64,000 nucleotides of DNA from contig JADJPA010000001.1 in NCBI GenBank assembly GCA_016713505.1, positions 2,121,501 through 2,185,500 of the forward strand. The letters are read 5' to 3'. Both the position numbers and the translations under genes were made by a program. The notes under the pieces are model-generated. The model did no database searches and was not told where the DNA came from. It saw only the letters and a list, made by a program, of their open reading frames with translations. Below, one piece after another: positions 8,257-16,636 of this stretch; position 1 is the stretch's first letter; every line of letters begins with the position of its first letter. The DNA comes from Candidatus Competibacteraceae bacterium (lineage in GTDB: Bacteria; Pseudomonadota; Gammaproteobacteria; Competibacterales; Competibacteraceae).

Positions 8257-8691
8257 TTACTCAAGGATCGTCCCGCCAGCCGCCAGTATCGCCTCGCGAG
8301 CGCCCTTGGTGGCCGCCAAACCACGCAGCTTCACGGCCTGGGTCAGCTTGCCGGAAAGGATCACCTTGGCTTGTTTGGCAAAAATCGGCGCCAGATTGGC
8401 CGCTTTGAGCGCCGCCAGATCGATGATCTCGGCCTGGACTTTGTTCAAGGCGCCCAAGCGGATCTCGGCGGTGTCCTTGGCTTTCATGGAGTGAAAGCCG
8501 CGCTTGGGCAAGCGCCGTTGCAACGGCATCTGACCGCCTTCAAAACCGACCTTGTGATAGCCGCCGGCCCGCGCGTGCTGGCCCTTGTGGCCGCGTCCGG
8601 CGGTCTTGCCGAGCCCGGAACCGATGCCGCGCCCGACCCGCTGCGGGTCCGGCCGGCTGCCGGGAGCGGGCTTCAGGGTATTGAGACGCAT
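8257..8691 (-). CDS. rplO: 50S ribosomal protein L15
   Basis: Late-assembly large-subunit protein. Begins MRLNTLKPAPGSRPDPQRVG and contains RGIGSGLGKTAGRGHKGQHA and FEGGQMPLQRRLPKRGF, both diagnostic. It has 144 residues, as expected. Ends in GARAILAAGG-like sequence (GAREAILAAGGTILE). The glycine-rich N-terminal arm threads into 23S rRNA. It is 4 bp after rpmD and 6 bp before secY. Confidence 0.98.
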   Translation of the reverse strand: MRLNTLKPAPGSRPDPQRVGRGIGSGLGKTAGRGHKGQHARAGGYHKVGFEGGQMPLQRRLPKRGFHSMKAKDTAEIRLGALNKVQAEIIDLAALKAANLAPIFAKQAKVILSGKLTQAVKLRGLAATKGAREAILAAGGTILE

Positions 8692-8695
8692 GGGG

Positions 8696-8878
8696 TCAAG
8701 CCTCCTCGACTTTCAAAAGATACGACACCTTGCGGATCATGCCCCGGTTTTCTGGGGTATCGATCACCACCGCGCTGCTCTGGGTCTTGCGCAAGCCCAA
8801 GCCCCGCACGCAGGCCTGATGCGCGGCCAGACGCCCGTGCGCGCTCTTGACCAAGGTCACTTTCACTTTGCCGGCCAT
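8696..8878 (-). CDS. rpmD: 50S ribosomal protein L30
   Basis: Small large-subunit protein of 60 residues. MAGKVKVTLVKSAHGRLAAH leads into ACVRGLGLRKTQSSAVVIDT and GMIRKVSYLLKVEEA. I place the start at ATG 8878, with the TTGAGGACC ribosome site formed over the rpsE stop; an in-frame start 9 bp earlier would lack this. Typical spc-operon position. Confidence 0.96.
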   Translation of the reverse strand: MAGKVKVTLVKSAHGRLAAHQACVRGLGLRKTQSSAVVIDTPENRGMIRKVSYLLKVEEA

Positions 8879-8883
8879 GGTCC

Positions 8884-9393
8884 TCAACTCCGAATGTCGT
8901 CGACGGTTTTACCGCGTTTGGCGGCTTGGTAATCGGGGGATTTCATGACGCTCAGTCCGTGGATGGTCGCCCGCACCACATTGATGGGGTTGCGCGACCC
9001 GATGCACTTGGCCAATACGTCCTTGACGCCCACCACTTCGAACACGGCGCGCATGGCGCCGCCGGCGATGATCCCGGTCCCTTCCGACGCCGGTTGCATG
9101 AAGACGTGCGCCGCACCGTGCTCGGCGGTGATCGGATACTGTAAGGTGGTGCCGTTCAACGGGACCTTACACATGTTCTTGCGGGCCTTGTCCATGGCTT
9201 TTTGAATGGCCATCGGCACTTCGCGGGCCTTACCGTAGCCCAGCCCGACCCGGCCGTTGCCATCGCCCACCACGGTCAGCGCGGTGAAGCCGAATTGCCG
9301 GCCGCCTTTGACGACCTTAGCCACGCGGTTGACGGCGATCAGTTTCTCTTGCAGGCCGTCGGTATTCTGGGAACCTTCTACGTTCATCGCCAT
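8884..9393 (-). CDS. rpsE: 30S ribosomal protein S5
   Basis: Small-subunit protein at the mRNA entry site; affects decoding fidelity. Two-domain family signature is present: KLIAVNRVAKVVKGGRQFGF and DGNGRVGLGYGKAREVPMAI, then GTGIIAGGAMRAVFEVVGVK. It has 169 residues. In the N-terminal loop the stretch VKGGRQFGF retains the lysine/glycine pattern of spectinomycin-sensitive forms. 12 bp after rplR. Confidence 0.98.
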   Translation of the reverse strand: MAMNVEGSQNTDGLQEKLIAVNRVAKVVKGGRQFGFTALTVVGDGNGRVGLGYGKAREVPMAIQKAMDKARKNMCKVPLNGTTLQYPITAEHGAAHVFMQPASEGTGIIAGGAMRAVFEVVGVKDVLAKCIGSRNPINVVRATIHGLSVMKSPDYQAAKRGKTVDDIRS

Positions 9394-9405
9394 GCTGTGT
9401 GTTCC

Positions 9406-9780
9406 TTAAAACTCCAAACCGTTCTCGCGGGCGGCATCGGCCAGCGCCTTGACCCGACCGTGATACATGAAGCCGGAGCGATCGAAGGCGACTTGAGCGA
9501 TGCCGATGGCCTTGGCCTTTTCGGCGATGGCTTTGCCGACCACCTTGGCCGCCGCGATGTCGCCGGTGCTTTTGAGGCCCTGCCGCAGCGCCGGTTCCAG
9601 AGTGGAAGCCGCCGCCAAAGTGCGGTCGCCGCCCCGCTCCGGCAGGATGATCTGGGCGTAAATATGCGTCGGCGTGCGATGCACGCACAGGCGATGCACG
9701 CCCAGCTCGCGAATCTTGTATCGGGCTCGCAACCCGCGTCGCTGGCGCGCGGCTTTCTTGTCGGCTGCTTTCTTGTCCAT
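9406..9780 (-). CDS. rplR: 50S ribosomal protein L18
   Basis: Binds 5S rRNA in the central protuberance together with L5. Recognised from RRGLRARYKIRELGVHRLCV, HRTPTHIYAQIILPERGGDR and the end DRSGFMYHGRVKALADAARE. It has 124 residues, slightly longer than E. coli because of a lysine/alanine-rich start (MDKKAADKKAAR). Lies between rplF and rpsE. Confidence 0.97.
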   Translation of the reverse strand: MDKKAADKKAARQRRGLRARYKIRELGVHRLCVHRTPTHIYAQIILPERGGDRTLAAASTLEPALRQGLKSTGDIAAAKVVGKAIAEKAKAIGIAQVAFDRSGFMYHGRVKALADAARENGLEF

Positions 9781-9789
9781 GGCGAGTCC

Positions 9790-10362
9790 TTACTTCTTCT
9801 TGGCTTCTTTCAGGATGATGGTCTCATCCGAATAACGCACGCCCTTACCCTTGTAAGGCTCGGGCGGCCGGTAGGCGCGGATCTTGGCGGCGACCTCGCC
9901 GACCTGCTGTTTATCCACGCCCTGAATGATGATTTCGGTCTGAGTGGGGGTCTGAATGGTGATGCCGTCCGGCACCGCGAATTCGACCGGATGGGAAAAT
10001 CCCAAGGTCAGGTTCAACACCTTGCCCTGGGCTTGCGCCTTGTAACCCACCCCGACCAGTTGCAGCTTGCGCTGAAACCCTTGACTGACGCCGGTCACCA
10101 TGTTGTTGAGCAAGGCGCGCATGGTGCCGGTCATCGCCCGGTATTTGGCCTCGTTGGTCAGCACGCGCGGATTGACCTTCAGCTCGCCGCCGTCCTGCCG
10201 GACTTCCACCCAGGCATGGACCGCCAGCTGCGCCGAACCGTTCTTACCCTTGAGAGTCACCTGCTGACCCTCGATGGTGGCGGTGACGCCGGCCGGCACC
10301 GGAATCGGTTTCTTACCGACTCGCGAGGTGCGAATTTTGTTTTCCTTGAGTACGCTTGCCAT
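9790..10362 (-). CDS. rplF: 50S ribosomal protein L6
   Basis: Large-subunit protein near the factor-binding site. SRVGKKPIPVPAGVTATIEG and LQLVGVGYKAQAQGKVLNLT, then RRPEP-like YRPPEPYKGKGVRYSDE identify it. It has 190 residues; the E. coli protein starts at SRV, so there are about 12 extra residues (MASVLKENKIRT) in front. The ATG at 10362 with GGGAG upstream is the only good start, so the extension is likely real. Confidence 0.97.
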   Translation of the reverse strand: MASVLKENKIRTSRVGKKPIPVPAGVTATIEGQQVTLKGKNGSAQLAVHAWVEVRQDGGELKVNPRVLTNEAKYRAMTGTMRALLNNMVTGVSQGFQRKLQLVGVGYKAQAQGKVLNLTLGFSHPVEFAVPDGITIQTPTQTEIIIQGVDKQQVGEVAAKIRAYRPPEPYKGKGVRYSDETIILKEAKKK

Positions 10363-10374
10363 GACGTTGCTCCC

Positions 10375-10773
10375 TTAGGCCACCACGCACAGCACTTCGC
10401 CGCCGTGACCGGCCGCCCGCGCCGCGCGGTCGCTCATCAACCCCTGCGGGGTGGACACGATGGCCACACCCAAGCCGTTCATCACCTTGGGCAACTCATC
10501 CTTGCCGCGAAACACCCGCCGGCCGGGGCGGCTGACCCGCTCGATTCGGTCGATGACCGGCCGGCCTTCGAAATATTTCAGCACGACGGTCAATTCCGGC
10601 TGGTTGGCCGGGTTGCGCGCCACCGTGAAATCGGTGATATAACCTTCATCGCGTAGCACCTTAGCGACGGCCAGTTTCAATTTTGAAGACGGCATACTCG
10701 CCTGGGTCTTGGCGGCGGCCTGGGCATTGCGGATACGCGTCAGCATGTCCGCGATGGGGTCCGTCATACTCAT
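10375..10773 (-). CDS. rpsH: 30S ribosomal protein S8
   Basis: Central 16S-binding protein; in E. coli it represses the spc operon by binding mRNA near rplE. MSMTDPIADMLTRIRNAQAA and the end GEVLCVVA match the family, with GLGVAIVSTPQGLMSDRAAR before it. It has 132 residues against 130 in E. coli. The 97 bp gap to rpsN is longer than most in this cluster. Confidence 0.97.
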   Translation of the reverse strand: MSMTDPIADMLTRIRNAQAAAKTQASMPSSKLKLAVAKVLRDEGYITDFTVARNPANQPELTVVLKYFEGRPVIDRIERVSRPGRRVFRGKDELPKVMNGLGVAIVSTPQGLMSDRAARAAGHGGEVLCVVA

Positions 10774-10870
10774 GATGGTTCTCTACTCCAAGGGTCAGTC
10801 GCGGGACCACCGCCGGCGGCGGGGCAAGCCCTGAACTTAAGTGTTGGATCGAATTCGCCGGGTTGGGAGT

Positions 10871-11176
10871 TCACCAGCTTGCCTTGTGCAGGCCCGGCAC
10901 GTCGCCGCGCATGGCCGCTTCCCGCAGCTTGTTGCGGGCCAAACCGAATTTGCGATAAAAGCCGTGGGGCCGGCCGGTCAGCCGACAGCGGTTGTGCAAG
11001 CGTACCGGGCTGGCGTCGCGCGGTAAGGCCTGCAGTTGCCGCTGCGCGTCCCGCCGCCGCGCGTCGTCCGTGGCCGGATCGCGAATCGCTTCCTTCAATT
11101 CCGCGCGCTTGGCGGCATAGCGTCCGACGACGCGCACCCGCTTGGCTTCGCGGTTGATCATACTCTGTTTCGCCAT
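10871..11176 (-). CDS. rpsN: 30S ribosomal protein S14 (zinc-free form)
   Basis: Head protein of the small subunit. The 101-residue length and lack of CxxC pairs identify the zinc-independent E. coli-like form. Landmarks: MAKQSMINREAKRVRVVGRY and NRCRLTGRPHGFYRKFGLAR, then AMRGDVPGLHKASW at the end. A longer overlapping frame at 10770-11192 has arginine-rich random composition and is not used. It follows rplE by about 20 bp. Confidence 0.98.
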   Translation of the reverse strand: MAKQSMINREAKRVRVVGRYAAKRAELKEAIRDPATDDARRRDAQRQLQALPRDASPVRLHNRCRLTGRPHGFYRKFGLARNKLREAAMRGDVPGLHKASW

Positions 11177-11195
11177 GGCGCTCTGACTCCAAGCC

Positions 11196-11735
11196 TTAAT
11201 TTCTGAACGGAAAATTGAACGCCGCCAGCAGCGCGCGGCCTTCTTCGTCGGTGCGCGCGGTGGTGGTGATGGTGATATCGAGGCCGCGGATGGCGTCGAT
11301 TTTGTCGTAATCGATTTCCGGGAAGATGATTTGTTCCCGCACGCCGAGGCTGTAGTTGCCGCGGCCGTCGAAAGCCTTGGCGCTGAAACCGCGAAAGTCG
11401 CGGATGCGCGGGATGGCGACGTTGATCAGCCGGTCCAGAAATTCATACATGCGGTCGCGTCGCAACGTCACCTTGCAGCCGATCGGCCAGCCGGCGCGGA
11501 TCTTGAATCCGGCGATGGACTTGCGCGACAGCGTCACGATCGGTTTCTGACCGGCGATTTGCGTCAGGTTGCCGACCGCGTGCTCCATGATCTTCTTGTC
11601 GGCCACCGCCTCGCCGACGCCCATGTTCAACGTGACCTTGGTGATGCACGGCACTTCCATGACGTTTTGATAGTTGAATTGCTCGCGCAGCTTCGGCGCC
11701 ACCGTCTCGCGATAAAATTGTTGCAGTCGGACCAT
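11196..11735 (-). CDS. rplE: 50S ribosomal protein L5
   Basis: 5S rRNA-binding protein that contacts the P-site tRNA. FNYQNVMEVPCITKVTLNMG, GYPIG-like GWPIGCKVTLRRDRMYEFLD, and REQIIFPEIDYDKIDAIRGL are diagnostic. I use ATG 11735, giving 179 residues exactly as in E. coli, with GAGGAA seven bases upstream; the upstream ATG at 11753 overlaps the rplX stop and lacks a site. Confidence 0.97.
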   Translation of the reverse strand: MVRLQQFYRETVAPKLREQFNYQNVMEVPCITKVTLNMGVGEAVADKKIMEHAVGNLTQIAGQKPIVTLSRKSIAGFKIRAGWPIGCKVTLRRDRMYEFLDRLINVAIPRIRDFRGFSAKAFDGRGNYSLGVREQIIFPEIDYDKIDAIRGLDITITTTARTDEEGRALLAAFNFPFRN

Positions 11736-11745
11736 GGCCGTTTCC

Positions 11746-12063
11746 TCAGACATCCACGACTTCGTTGTTGGACTTGAAGTAGCGCACCTTACGGCCGTCC
11801 TCCAGCACTTTGAAACCGATGCGATCGCCCTTCTTGGTGACGGGGTTGAACAGCATCACGTTAGAGACGTGAACCGCCGCCTCGCGCTCGACGATGCCGC
11901 CGGCGATATTGCGCGCCGGATTGGGCTTGGTGTGGCGCTTGATCATATTGATGCCGGTGACGATGACGCGCTCGCCATCCACCATCCGCACCACCTTGCC
12001 GCGCCGGCCTTTGTCCTTGCCGGCGATGACGATGATTTCATCGTCCTTTCGAATTCTACGCAT
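11746..12063 (-). CDS. rplX: 50S ribosomal protein L24
   Basis: Assembly-initiating large-subunit protein with a KOW motif: DDEIIVIAGKDKGRRGKVVR in the N-terminal half. The middle IVEREAAVHVSNVMLFNPVT is also conserved. It has 105 residues, like E. coli (104). Located between rplN and rplE as usual. Confidence 0.97.
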   Translation of the reverse strand: MRRIRKDDEIIVIAGKDKGRRGKVVRMVDGERVIVTGINMIKRHTKPNPARNIAGGIVEREAAVHVSNVMLFNPVTKKGDRIGFKVLEDGRKVRYFKSNNEVVDV

Positions 12064-12081
12064 TGCCGCCTTCCTCCCGCC

Positions 12082-12450
12082 TCACAGCACTTCCGGGGCC
12101 AGGGAAATGATTTTCATGAATCGCTCGCCGCGCAGCTCGCGGGTGACCGGCCCGAAGATGCGGGTGCCGATCGGCTCCAGTTTGTTGTTGAGCAGCACCG
12201 CCGCATTGCCGTCGAAGCGGATCAGCGAGCCGTCCGGCCGGCGCACGCCCTTGCGGGTCCGCACCACCACGGCGTTGTAAACCTCGCCCTTGCTGACCTT
12301 GCCGCGCGGGATCGCGTCCTTGACGCTGACTTTGATGACGTCGCCGATATGCGCGTACCGGCGGTGCGAACCGCCCAGCACCTTGATGCACATCAGCCGG
12401 CGGGCGCCGCTGTTATCGGCGACTTCCAACATCGTTTGCATCTGAATCAT
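12082..12450 (-). CDS. rplN: 50S ribosomal protein L14
   Basis: Interface protein forming an inter-subunit bridge. MIQMQTMLEVADNSGARRLM, GDVIKVSVKDAIPRGKVSKG and the end RFMKIISLAPEVL match throughout; it has 122 residues, close to E. coli (123). First gene of the classical spc operon; the 70 bp gap to rpsQ is where the S10 and spc operons meet. Confidence 0.98.
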   Translation of the reverse strand: MIQMQTMLEVADNSGARRLMCIKVLGGSHRRYAHIGDVIKVSVKDAIPRGKVSKGEVYNAVVVRTRKGVRRPDGSLIRFDGNAAVLLNNKLEPIGTRIFGPVTRELRGERFMKIISLAPEVL

Positions 12451-12520
12451 GGTTGACCATTCCGTTCGCGGAGTTTGGAAAATACCAGCCGGCCGCCGGC
12501 GCCATACCGAACCGTGGCGA

Positions 12521-12781
12521 TCATTGGGCGCGCTCGATGACCCCGACCAGAGTCCAAGCCTTGGTCTTGGCTAGCGGGCGACACTGTTTGATCGTCACCA
12601 AATCGCCTTCCCGACACTGGTTTTGCTCGTCGTGGGCGTGCAGCTTGGTGGTGCGCCGGATGTATTTACCGTAAACGGGATGTTTGACCAGCCGTTCGAC
12701 GGCCACGGTGATGGTCTTGTCCATCTTGTTGCTGGTGACGCGCCCGGTCAGGGTGCGCTCCGCCTGAGTTTCCGCCGTCAT
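12521..12781 (-). CDS. rpsQ: 30S ribosomal protein S17
   Basis: Primary 16S-binding protein. TLTGRVTSNKMDKTITVAVE and YIRRTTKLHAHDEQNQCREG are the OB-fold core; it ends TKAWTLVGVIERAQ. It has 86 residues. The start overlaps the rpmC stop (ATGA), implying translational coupling. Last gene of the S10 operon order. Confidence 0.97.
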   Translation of the reverse strand: MTAETQAERTLTGRVTSNKMDKTITVAVERLVKHPVYGKYIRRTTKLHAHDEQNQCREGDLVTIKQCRPLAKTKAWTLVGVIERAQ

Positions 12782-12972
12782 GCCTTGTCCGCCTTCTCGC
12801 TCAACACCATTTTGACCCGCGCGATGTTGCGCCGCGCCTGTCGGAACAGATGGGGCTTGCTGGTCTGACCCGTGGCCCGCTGCATCCGCAGGTTGAACTG
12901 TTCGCGCAATAGCGCCAGCAGTTCCTGCTGCAATTCATCCCGAGTTTTTTGCCGCAATTCGCTCGCGTTCAT
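12778..12972 (-). CDS. rpmC: 50S ribosomal protein L29
   Basis: Small two-helix protein at the peptide exit, near the SRP and trigger-factor docking site. ELRQKTRDELQQELLALLRE then FNLRMQRATGQTSKPHLFRQ. It has 64 residues from ATG 12972, which overlaps the rplP TGA by one base (TGATG). A GTG one codon earlier is in frame but less likely. Confidence 0.96.
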   Translation of the reverse strand: MNASELRQKTRDELQQELLALLREQFNLRMQRATGQTSKPHLFRQARRNIARVKMVLSEKADKA

Positions 12973-13385
12973 CACATCACCGTCCGGGTCACGAAAATCG
13001 TCTGCACCGGGAGCTTGGCCGCCGCCAAGCGAAATGCTTCGCGGGCGATGGTTTCGTCCACTCCCTCCACCTCATACAACACCCGGCCGGGCTTGACCCT
13101 GGCCACCCAAAATTCGACGTTGCCCTTGCCGCTGCCCATGCGCACTTCCAGCGGTTTCTTGGTGACGGGTTTGTCCGGGAAAATGCGGATCCACACCTTG
13201 CCGCCGCGTTTGATGTAGCGGTTGATGGCGCGCCGCGCCGCCTCGATCTGGCGGGCGGTCAACATCCCGCGCGTGGTGCACTTCAGCCCGTACTCGCCGA
13301 AACTGACCCCAGTACCGCTGGTCGCGACACCGGTATTGCGCCCCTTGCGCTGTTTTCGGAATTTCGTTCTTTTCGGCTGTAACAT
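12972..13385 (-). CDS. rplP: 50S ribosomal protein L16
   Basis: Large-subunit protein beside the A-site and peptidyl transferase centre. MLQPKRTKFRKQRKGRNTGV, VSFGEYGLKCTTRGMLTARQ and GGKVWIRIFPDKPVTKKPLE are all conserved; it has 137 residues, as in E. coli 136. Overlaps rpmC by one base; 63 bp after rpsC. Confidence 0.98.
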   Translation of the reverse strand: MLQPKRTKFRKQRKGRNTGVATSGTGVSFGEYGLKCTTRGMLTARQIEAARRAINRYIKRGGKVWIRIFPDKPVTKKPLEVRMGSGKGNVEFWVARVKPGRVLYEVEGVDETIAREAFRLAAAKLPVQTIFVTRTVM

Positions 13386-13448
13386 AGTCTGTCTCGTCTA
13401 TAACGAAGGAACTCCGCGGTTTCGCGCGGAGTTCCGTAACCCTCTAAT

Positions 13449-14132
13449 TCAACCGGCGGCCGCCTTGTCGGACTTCAGCTCGCCCGGGCGCTCGAAACCA
13501 AAGACTTCACCCCGGAAAATCCAGACCTTGATGCCGATCACGCCGTAGGTGGTTTGGGCTTCAGCCAAGCCATAATCGATATTGGCGCGCAAGGTGTGCA
13601 ACGGCACCCGGCCCTCGCGGGTCCACTCGCTGCGGGCGATTTCGGCGCCGTTCAGCCGGCCGGACACTTGAATTTTAATCCCCAGCGCCCCCAGCCGCAT
13701 CGCGTTGGCCACCGCCCGCTTCATCGCCCGGCGGAACATGATCCGCCGCTCCAGCTGTTGGGCGATGCTCTCGGCCACCAGTTGCGCGTCGAGCTCCGGC
13801 TTGCGGATTTCCTCGATGTTAATTTGCAAGTCCTTGATATCCAGCCCCATCATCCGCGACACATCGCGGCGCAGCGCCTCGATATCCTCGCCTTTCTTGC
13901 CGATGACCACGCCGGGGCGGGCGGTGTGGATGGTGATGCGCGCCAAGCGGGCCGGCCGCTCGATCTGAATCCGGCTGACCGAGGCGTTGGCCAGCTTCTT
14001 TTTCAAATACTGGCGCACCTGGAGATCCGTTTCCAACAGATCGGGATAGCTCTTGCTACCGGCATACCACTTGGACGTCCAGTCGGAGGCGATGCCCAAC
14101 CGTATGCCTGTGGGGTGGACTTTCTGGCCCAT
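13449..14132 (-). CDS. rpsC: 30S ribosomal protein S3
   Basis: Part of the mRNA entry channel. MGQKVHPTGIRLGIASDWTS opens the protein; the KH domain contains ITIHTARPGVVIGKKGEDIE with the GxxG loop; the C-terminal domain has GVIGIKVWIFRGEV. It has 227 residues against 233 in E. coli. Directly follows rplV by 16 bp. Confidence 0.98.
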   Translation of the reverse strand: MGQKVHPTGIRLGIASDWTSKWYAGSKSYPDLLETDLQVRQYLKKKLANASVSRIQIERPARLARITIHTARPGVVIGKKGEDIEALRRDVSRMMGLDIKDLQINIEEIRKPELDAQLVAESIAQQLERRIMFRRAMKRAVANAMRLGALGIKIQVSGRLNGAEIARSEWTREGRVPLHTLRANIDYGLAEAQTTYGVIGIKVWIFRGEVFGFERPGELKSDKAAAG

Positions 14133-14148
14133 GTCTGCTCGCTCCTGA

Positions 14149-14478
14149 TTATTCGGCGACGGTCACGGTGATATGGCTGGTCCGTTTGAGGACCCGGTTA
14201 CCGCGGCCCTTGGCGCGGGCGTGCATACGCTTCAGCACCGGGCCGCCATCCACGCAAATCGTGGCGACCTTCAACTCATCGATATCGGCGCCTTCGTTGT
14301 GTTCGGCGTTGGCGATGGCTGATTCCAGTACATTCTTGATCAGCTGGGCCGCTTTCTTATTGCTGAAGCGCAGGATTTCCAGGGCGCGGCTCACCGGCAG
14401 GTCGCGGACCTGATCGGCCACCAGCCGGGCTTTCTGCGGCGAAATGCGGGCTTGTTTCATAATGGCGACGGCTTGCAT
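14149..14478 (-). CDS. rplV: 50S ribosomal protein L22
   Basis: Lines the narrowest part of the exit tunnel. KQARISPQKARLVADQVRDL starts the globular domain and the beta-hairpin region is VDGGPVLKRMHARAKGRGNR. The ATG at 14478 preceded by AGGGAGCG gives 109 residues, as in E. coli (110); the frame remains open upstream into rpsS but without homology. Confidence 0.97.
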   Translation of the reverse strand: MQAVAIMKQARISPQKARLVADQVRDLPVSRALEILRFSNKKAAQLIKNVLESAIANAEHNEGADIDELKVATICVDGGPVLKRMHARAKGRGNRVLKRTSHITVTVAE

Positions 14479-14488
14479 GGAACGCTCC

Positions 14489-14761
14489 CTATTTCGCTTT
14501 TTTATCGGCGGCATGACCGCGATAAGTGCGGGTGGCGGCAAACTCGCCCAGTTTGTGACCGACCATGTTTTCAGTGATCAGGATCGGGACGTGCTGGCGG
14601 CCGTTGTGGACGGCGATGGTCAAGCCCACCATGTCGGGCAGGATCATCGAACGCCGCGACCACGTTTTGATCGGTCGTTTGGTGTTGGTCGCAACCGCCT
14701 GCTCCACTTTCTTGATCAGGTGGAGATCGACAAACGGTCCTTTTTTAATCGAACGTGGCAC
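14489..14761 (-). CDS. rpsS: 30S ribosomal protein S19 (GTG start)
   Basis: Head protein of the small subunit. PRSIKKGPFVDLHLIKKVEQ and TWSRRSMILPDMVGLTIAVH, then ENMVGHKLGEFAATRTYRGH. It has 90 residues and starts with GTG at 14761. Between rplB and rplV in normal S10 order. Confidence 0.97.
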   Translation of the reverse strand: MPRSIKKGPFVDLHLIKKVEQAVATNTKRPIKTWSRRSMILPDMVGLTIAVHNGRQHVPILITENMVGHKLGEFAATRTYRGHAADKKAK

Positions 14762-14837
14762 GTTACTTATCCTCTCGGTTGCCCGCCCGCAATTCGGCGG
14801 GGGCGGCCGTCGCTCTCAAGCCGGACGGCACTCTGCA

Positions 14838-15665
14838 TCATTTCGCTTTACGCCGGCGCACGATGAACTTATCGGTGCGCTTGTTCGAACGGGTCTTGTG
14901 GCCCTTGGTCGGCAAGCCCCAGGGCGAAACCGGGTGGCGGCCGCCGGAGGTGCGGCCCTCGCCGCCGCCGTGCGGGTGATCCACCGGATTCATCGCCACG
15001 CCGCGCACGGTCGGCCGGATGCCTTGCCAGCGCTTGGCCCCGGCCTTGCCGAAGGAGCGCAGGTTGTGTTCTTCGTTGCCGACCTCGCCGATGGTCGCCT
15101 TGCAGTCGACATGGACTTTGCGGATTTCCCCGGAACGCAAGCGCAAGGTCGCATAGCTGCCCTCGCGGGCCACCAGTTGCACGGAGGCGCCGGCGCTGCG
15201 GGCGATCTGCGCGCCCTTGCCGGGCCGGAATTCCACGCAGTGCACCTGACTGCCGACCGGCACGCTGCGCAACGGCAAGGTGTTGCCCGGCTTGATCGGC
15301 GCGGCCGGACCGGACAGCAGCGCCGCGCCGACTCCGACGCCGCGCGGCGCGATGATGTACCGGCGTTCGCCGTCGGCGTAGAGCAACAGCGCGATGTGGG
15401 CGCTGCGGTTCGGATCGTATTCCAGCCGCTCGACCCGCGCCGGAATGTTGTCCTTATCCCGCTTGAAATCGATCAACCGATAGTGCTGCTTGTGACCGCC
15501 GCCCTGATGCCGGGTGGTGATGCGGCCCATGTTGTTGCGGCCGCCGTTGCGGGTTTGTTTTTCCAGCAACGGTGCGTGGGGCCGGCCCTTGTGCAGGCCG
15601 GGCGTGACCACTTTGACCACGAAGCGCCGGCCGGGCGAAGTCGGTTTGGTCTTGACGATGGGCAT
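14838..15665 (-). CDS. rplB: 50S ribosomal protein L2
   Basis: Essential for subunit joining and peptidyl transferase. MPIVKTKPTSPGRRFVVKVV, HKQHYRLIDFKRDKDNIPAR and the late catalytic-loop region MNPVDHPHGGGEGRTSGGRH are all diagnostic. It has 275 residues, as in E. coli (273). The histidine-rich loop is intact. Confidence 0.98.
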   Translation of the reverse strand: MPIVKTKPTSPGRRFVVKVVTPGLHKGRPHAPLLEKQTRNGGRNNMGRITTRHQGGGHKQHYRLIDFKRDKDNIPARVERLEYDPNRSAHIALLLYADGERRYIIAPRGVGVGAALLSGPAAPIKPGNTLPLRSVPVGSQVHCVEFRPGKGAQIARSAGASVQLVAREGSYATLRLRSGEIRKVHVDCKATIGEVGNEEHNLRSFGKAGAKRWQGIRPTVRGVAMNPVDHPHGGGEGRTSGGRHPVSPWGLPTKGHKTRSNKRTDKFIVRRRKAK

Positions 15666-15707
15666 TGGGGTTTACCTTTTTCTCACATACCGGGGCGAAG
15701 GCCGCCC

Positions 15708-16007
15708 TCACTCCGCCACCAGGAAGTCGATCTCGTGGCCGGCTTCCAAGGATACGTAGGCTTTCTTCCAGTCCGAACGCCGTCCGTAGGAGGCCCCGAA
15801 GCGCTTGCGCTTGCCTTTGACGTTGAGCACCGTGACGTTTTTGACCTTGACGTTGAACAGCATCTCGACGGCGCCCTTGATTTCCGGTTTGCTGGCGTCC
15901 GGCAACACCTTGAACACCACCTGATTGTGCCGCTCGGCCAGCCGGTTGGTTTTCTCGGACACGTGCGGGGCCAACAGAATTTGCAGCAACCGCTCCTGAT
16001 TGTTCAT
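15708..16007 (-). CDS. rplW: 50S ribosomal protein L23
   Basis: Exit-tunnel rim protein that docks trigger factor and SRP. ILLAPHVSEKTNRLAERHNQ and VKVKNVTVLNVKGKRKRFGA mark the family. I choose ATG 16007, which overlaps the rplD stop (ATGA) and gives 99 residues; an in-frame GTG 9 bp earlier is possible. Confidence 0.96.
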   Translation of the reverse strand: MNNQERLLQILLAPHVSEKTNRLAERHNQVVFKVLPDASKPEIKGAVEMLFNVKVKNVTVLNVKGKRKRFGASYGRRSDWKKAYVSLEAGHEIDFLVAE

Positions 16008-16627
16008 GCCAGCCACTCCCCGACGCGCCGCAAGGCGCCCGTCGTCATCACGACCTTATCGGACCCCACCAAAGCCACCGGGTCCAAGCCGACCACATCG
16101 CTCACCGCCACGTTGTGCAGGTTACGGGCCGATAGATACAGGTTGAGATCCACCTCTTCGCTCACCAGCAGTATGCGGCCTTGATCGGCCAGGCCCAGGG
16201 AGGCCAAGTGAGCGATCATCCGCTTGGTCTTGATCTCGGGAAATTCGAGCGTGTCGACCACCAGCAAGCGCTCCTGGCGCAGCAGTTCCGAGAAGATGGC
16301 GCGCATGGCGGCGCGGTACATCTTCTTGTTGACCTTTTGCGAATGATCTTGCGGCCGGGCCGCGAAGGTCACGCCGCCGCCCCGCCACAGCGGACCGCGG
16401 GTGGTGCCGGCGCGGGCGCGGCCGGTGCCCTTTTGGCGGAACGGTTTGATGCCGCCGCCCCTGACTTGGGCGCGGTTCTTCTGAGCGCGGGTACCGGCGC
16501 GGGCGCCGGCCAGATAGGCGACCACCACTTGATGGACCAGCGCTTCGTTGAACGGCCGGGTAAAGGTCTCGTCGGAGACGCTCAACTGCCCGGCCGCGCC
16601 GCTCGGGTTCTTGATCTGAAGTTCCAT
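16004..16627 (-). CDS. rplD: 50S ribosomal protein L4
   Basis: Tunnel protein; in E. coli also the autoregulator of the S10 operon. The long tunnel loop contains RGGGIKPFRQKGTGRARAGT followed by RGPLWRGGGVTFAARP, identical in pattern to erythromycin-sensitive strains. It has 207 residues. Stop and rplW start overlap. Whether it regulates attenuation upstream of rpsJ is not visible. Confidence 0.98.
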   Translation of the reverse strand: MELQIKNPSGAAGQLSVSDETFTRPFNEALVHQVVVAYLAGARAGTRAQKNRAQVRGGGIKPFRQKGTGRARAGTTRGPLWRGGGVTFAARPQDHSQKVNKKMYRAAMRAIFSELLRQERLLVVDTLEFPEIKTKRMIAHLASLGLADQGRILLVSEEVDLNLYLSARNLHNVAVSDVVGLDPVALVGSDKVVMTTGALRRVGEWLA

Positions 16628-16636
16628 GACGGCTCC

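Noticed and set aside
9202..10656. Long plus-strand frame opposite the ribosomal genes rpsE to rpsH
   Set aside because: Histidine/arginine-rich mirror translation of conserved minus-strand genes in GC-rich DNA; no family similarity.
14565..16184. 539-codon plus-strand frame opposite rpsS to rplD
   Set aside because: Low-complexity shadow frame; real genes occupy the other strand.
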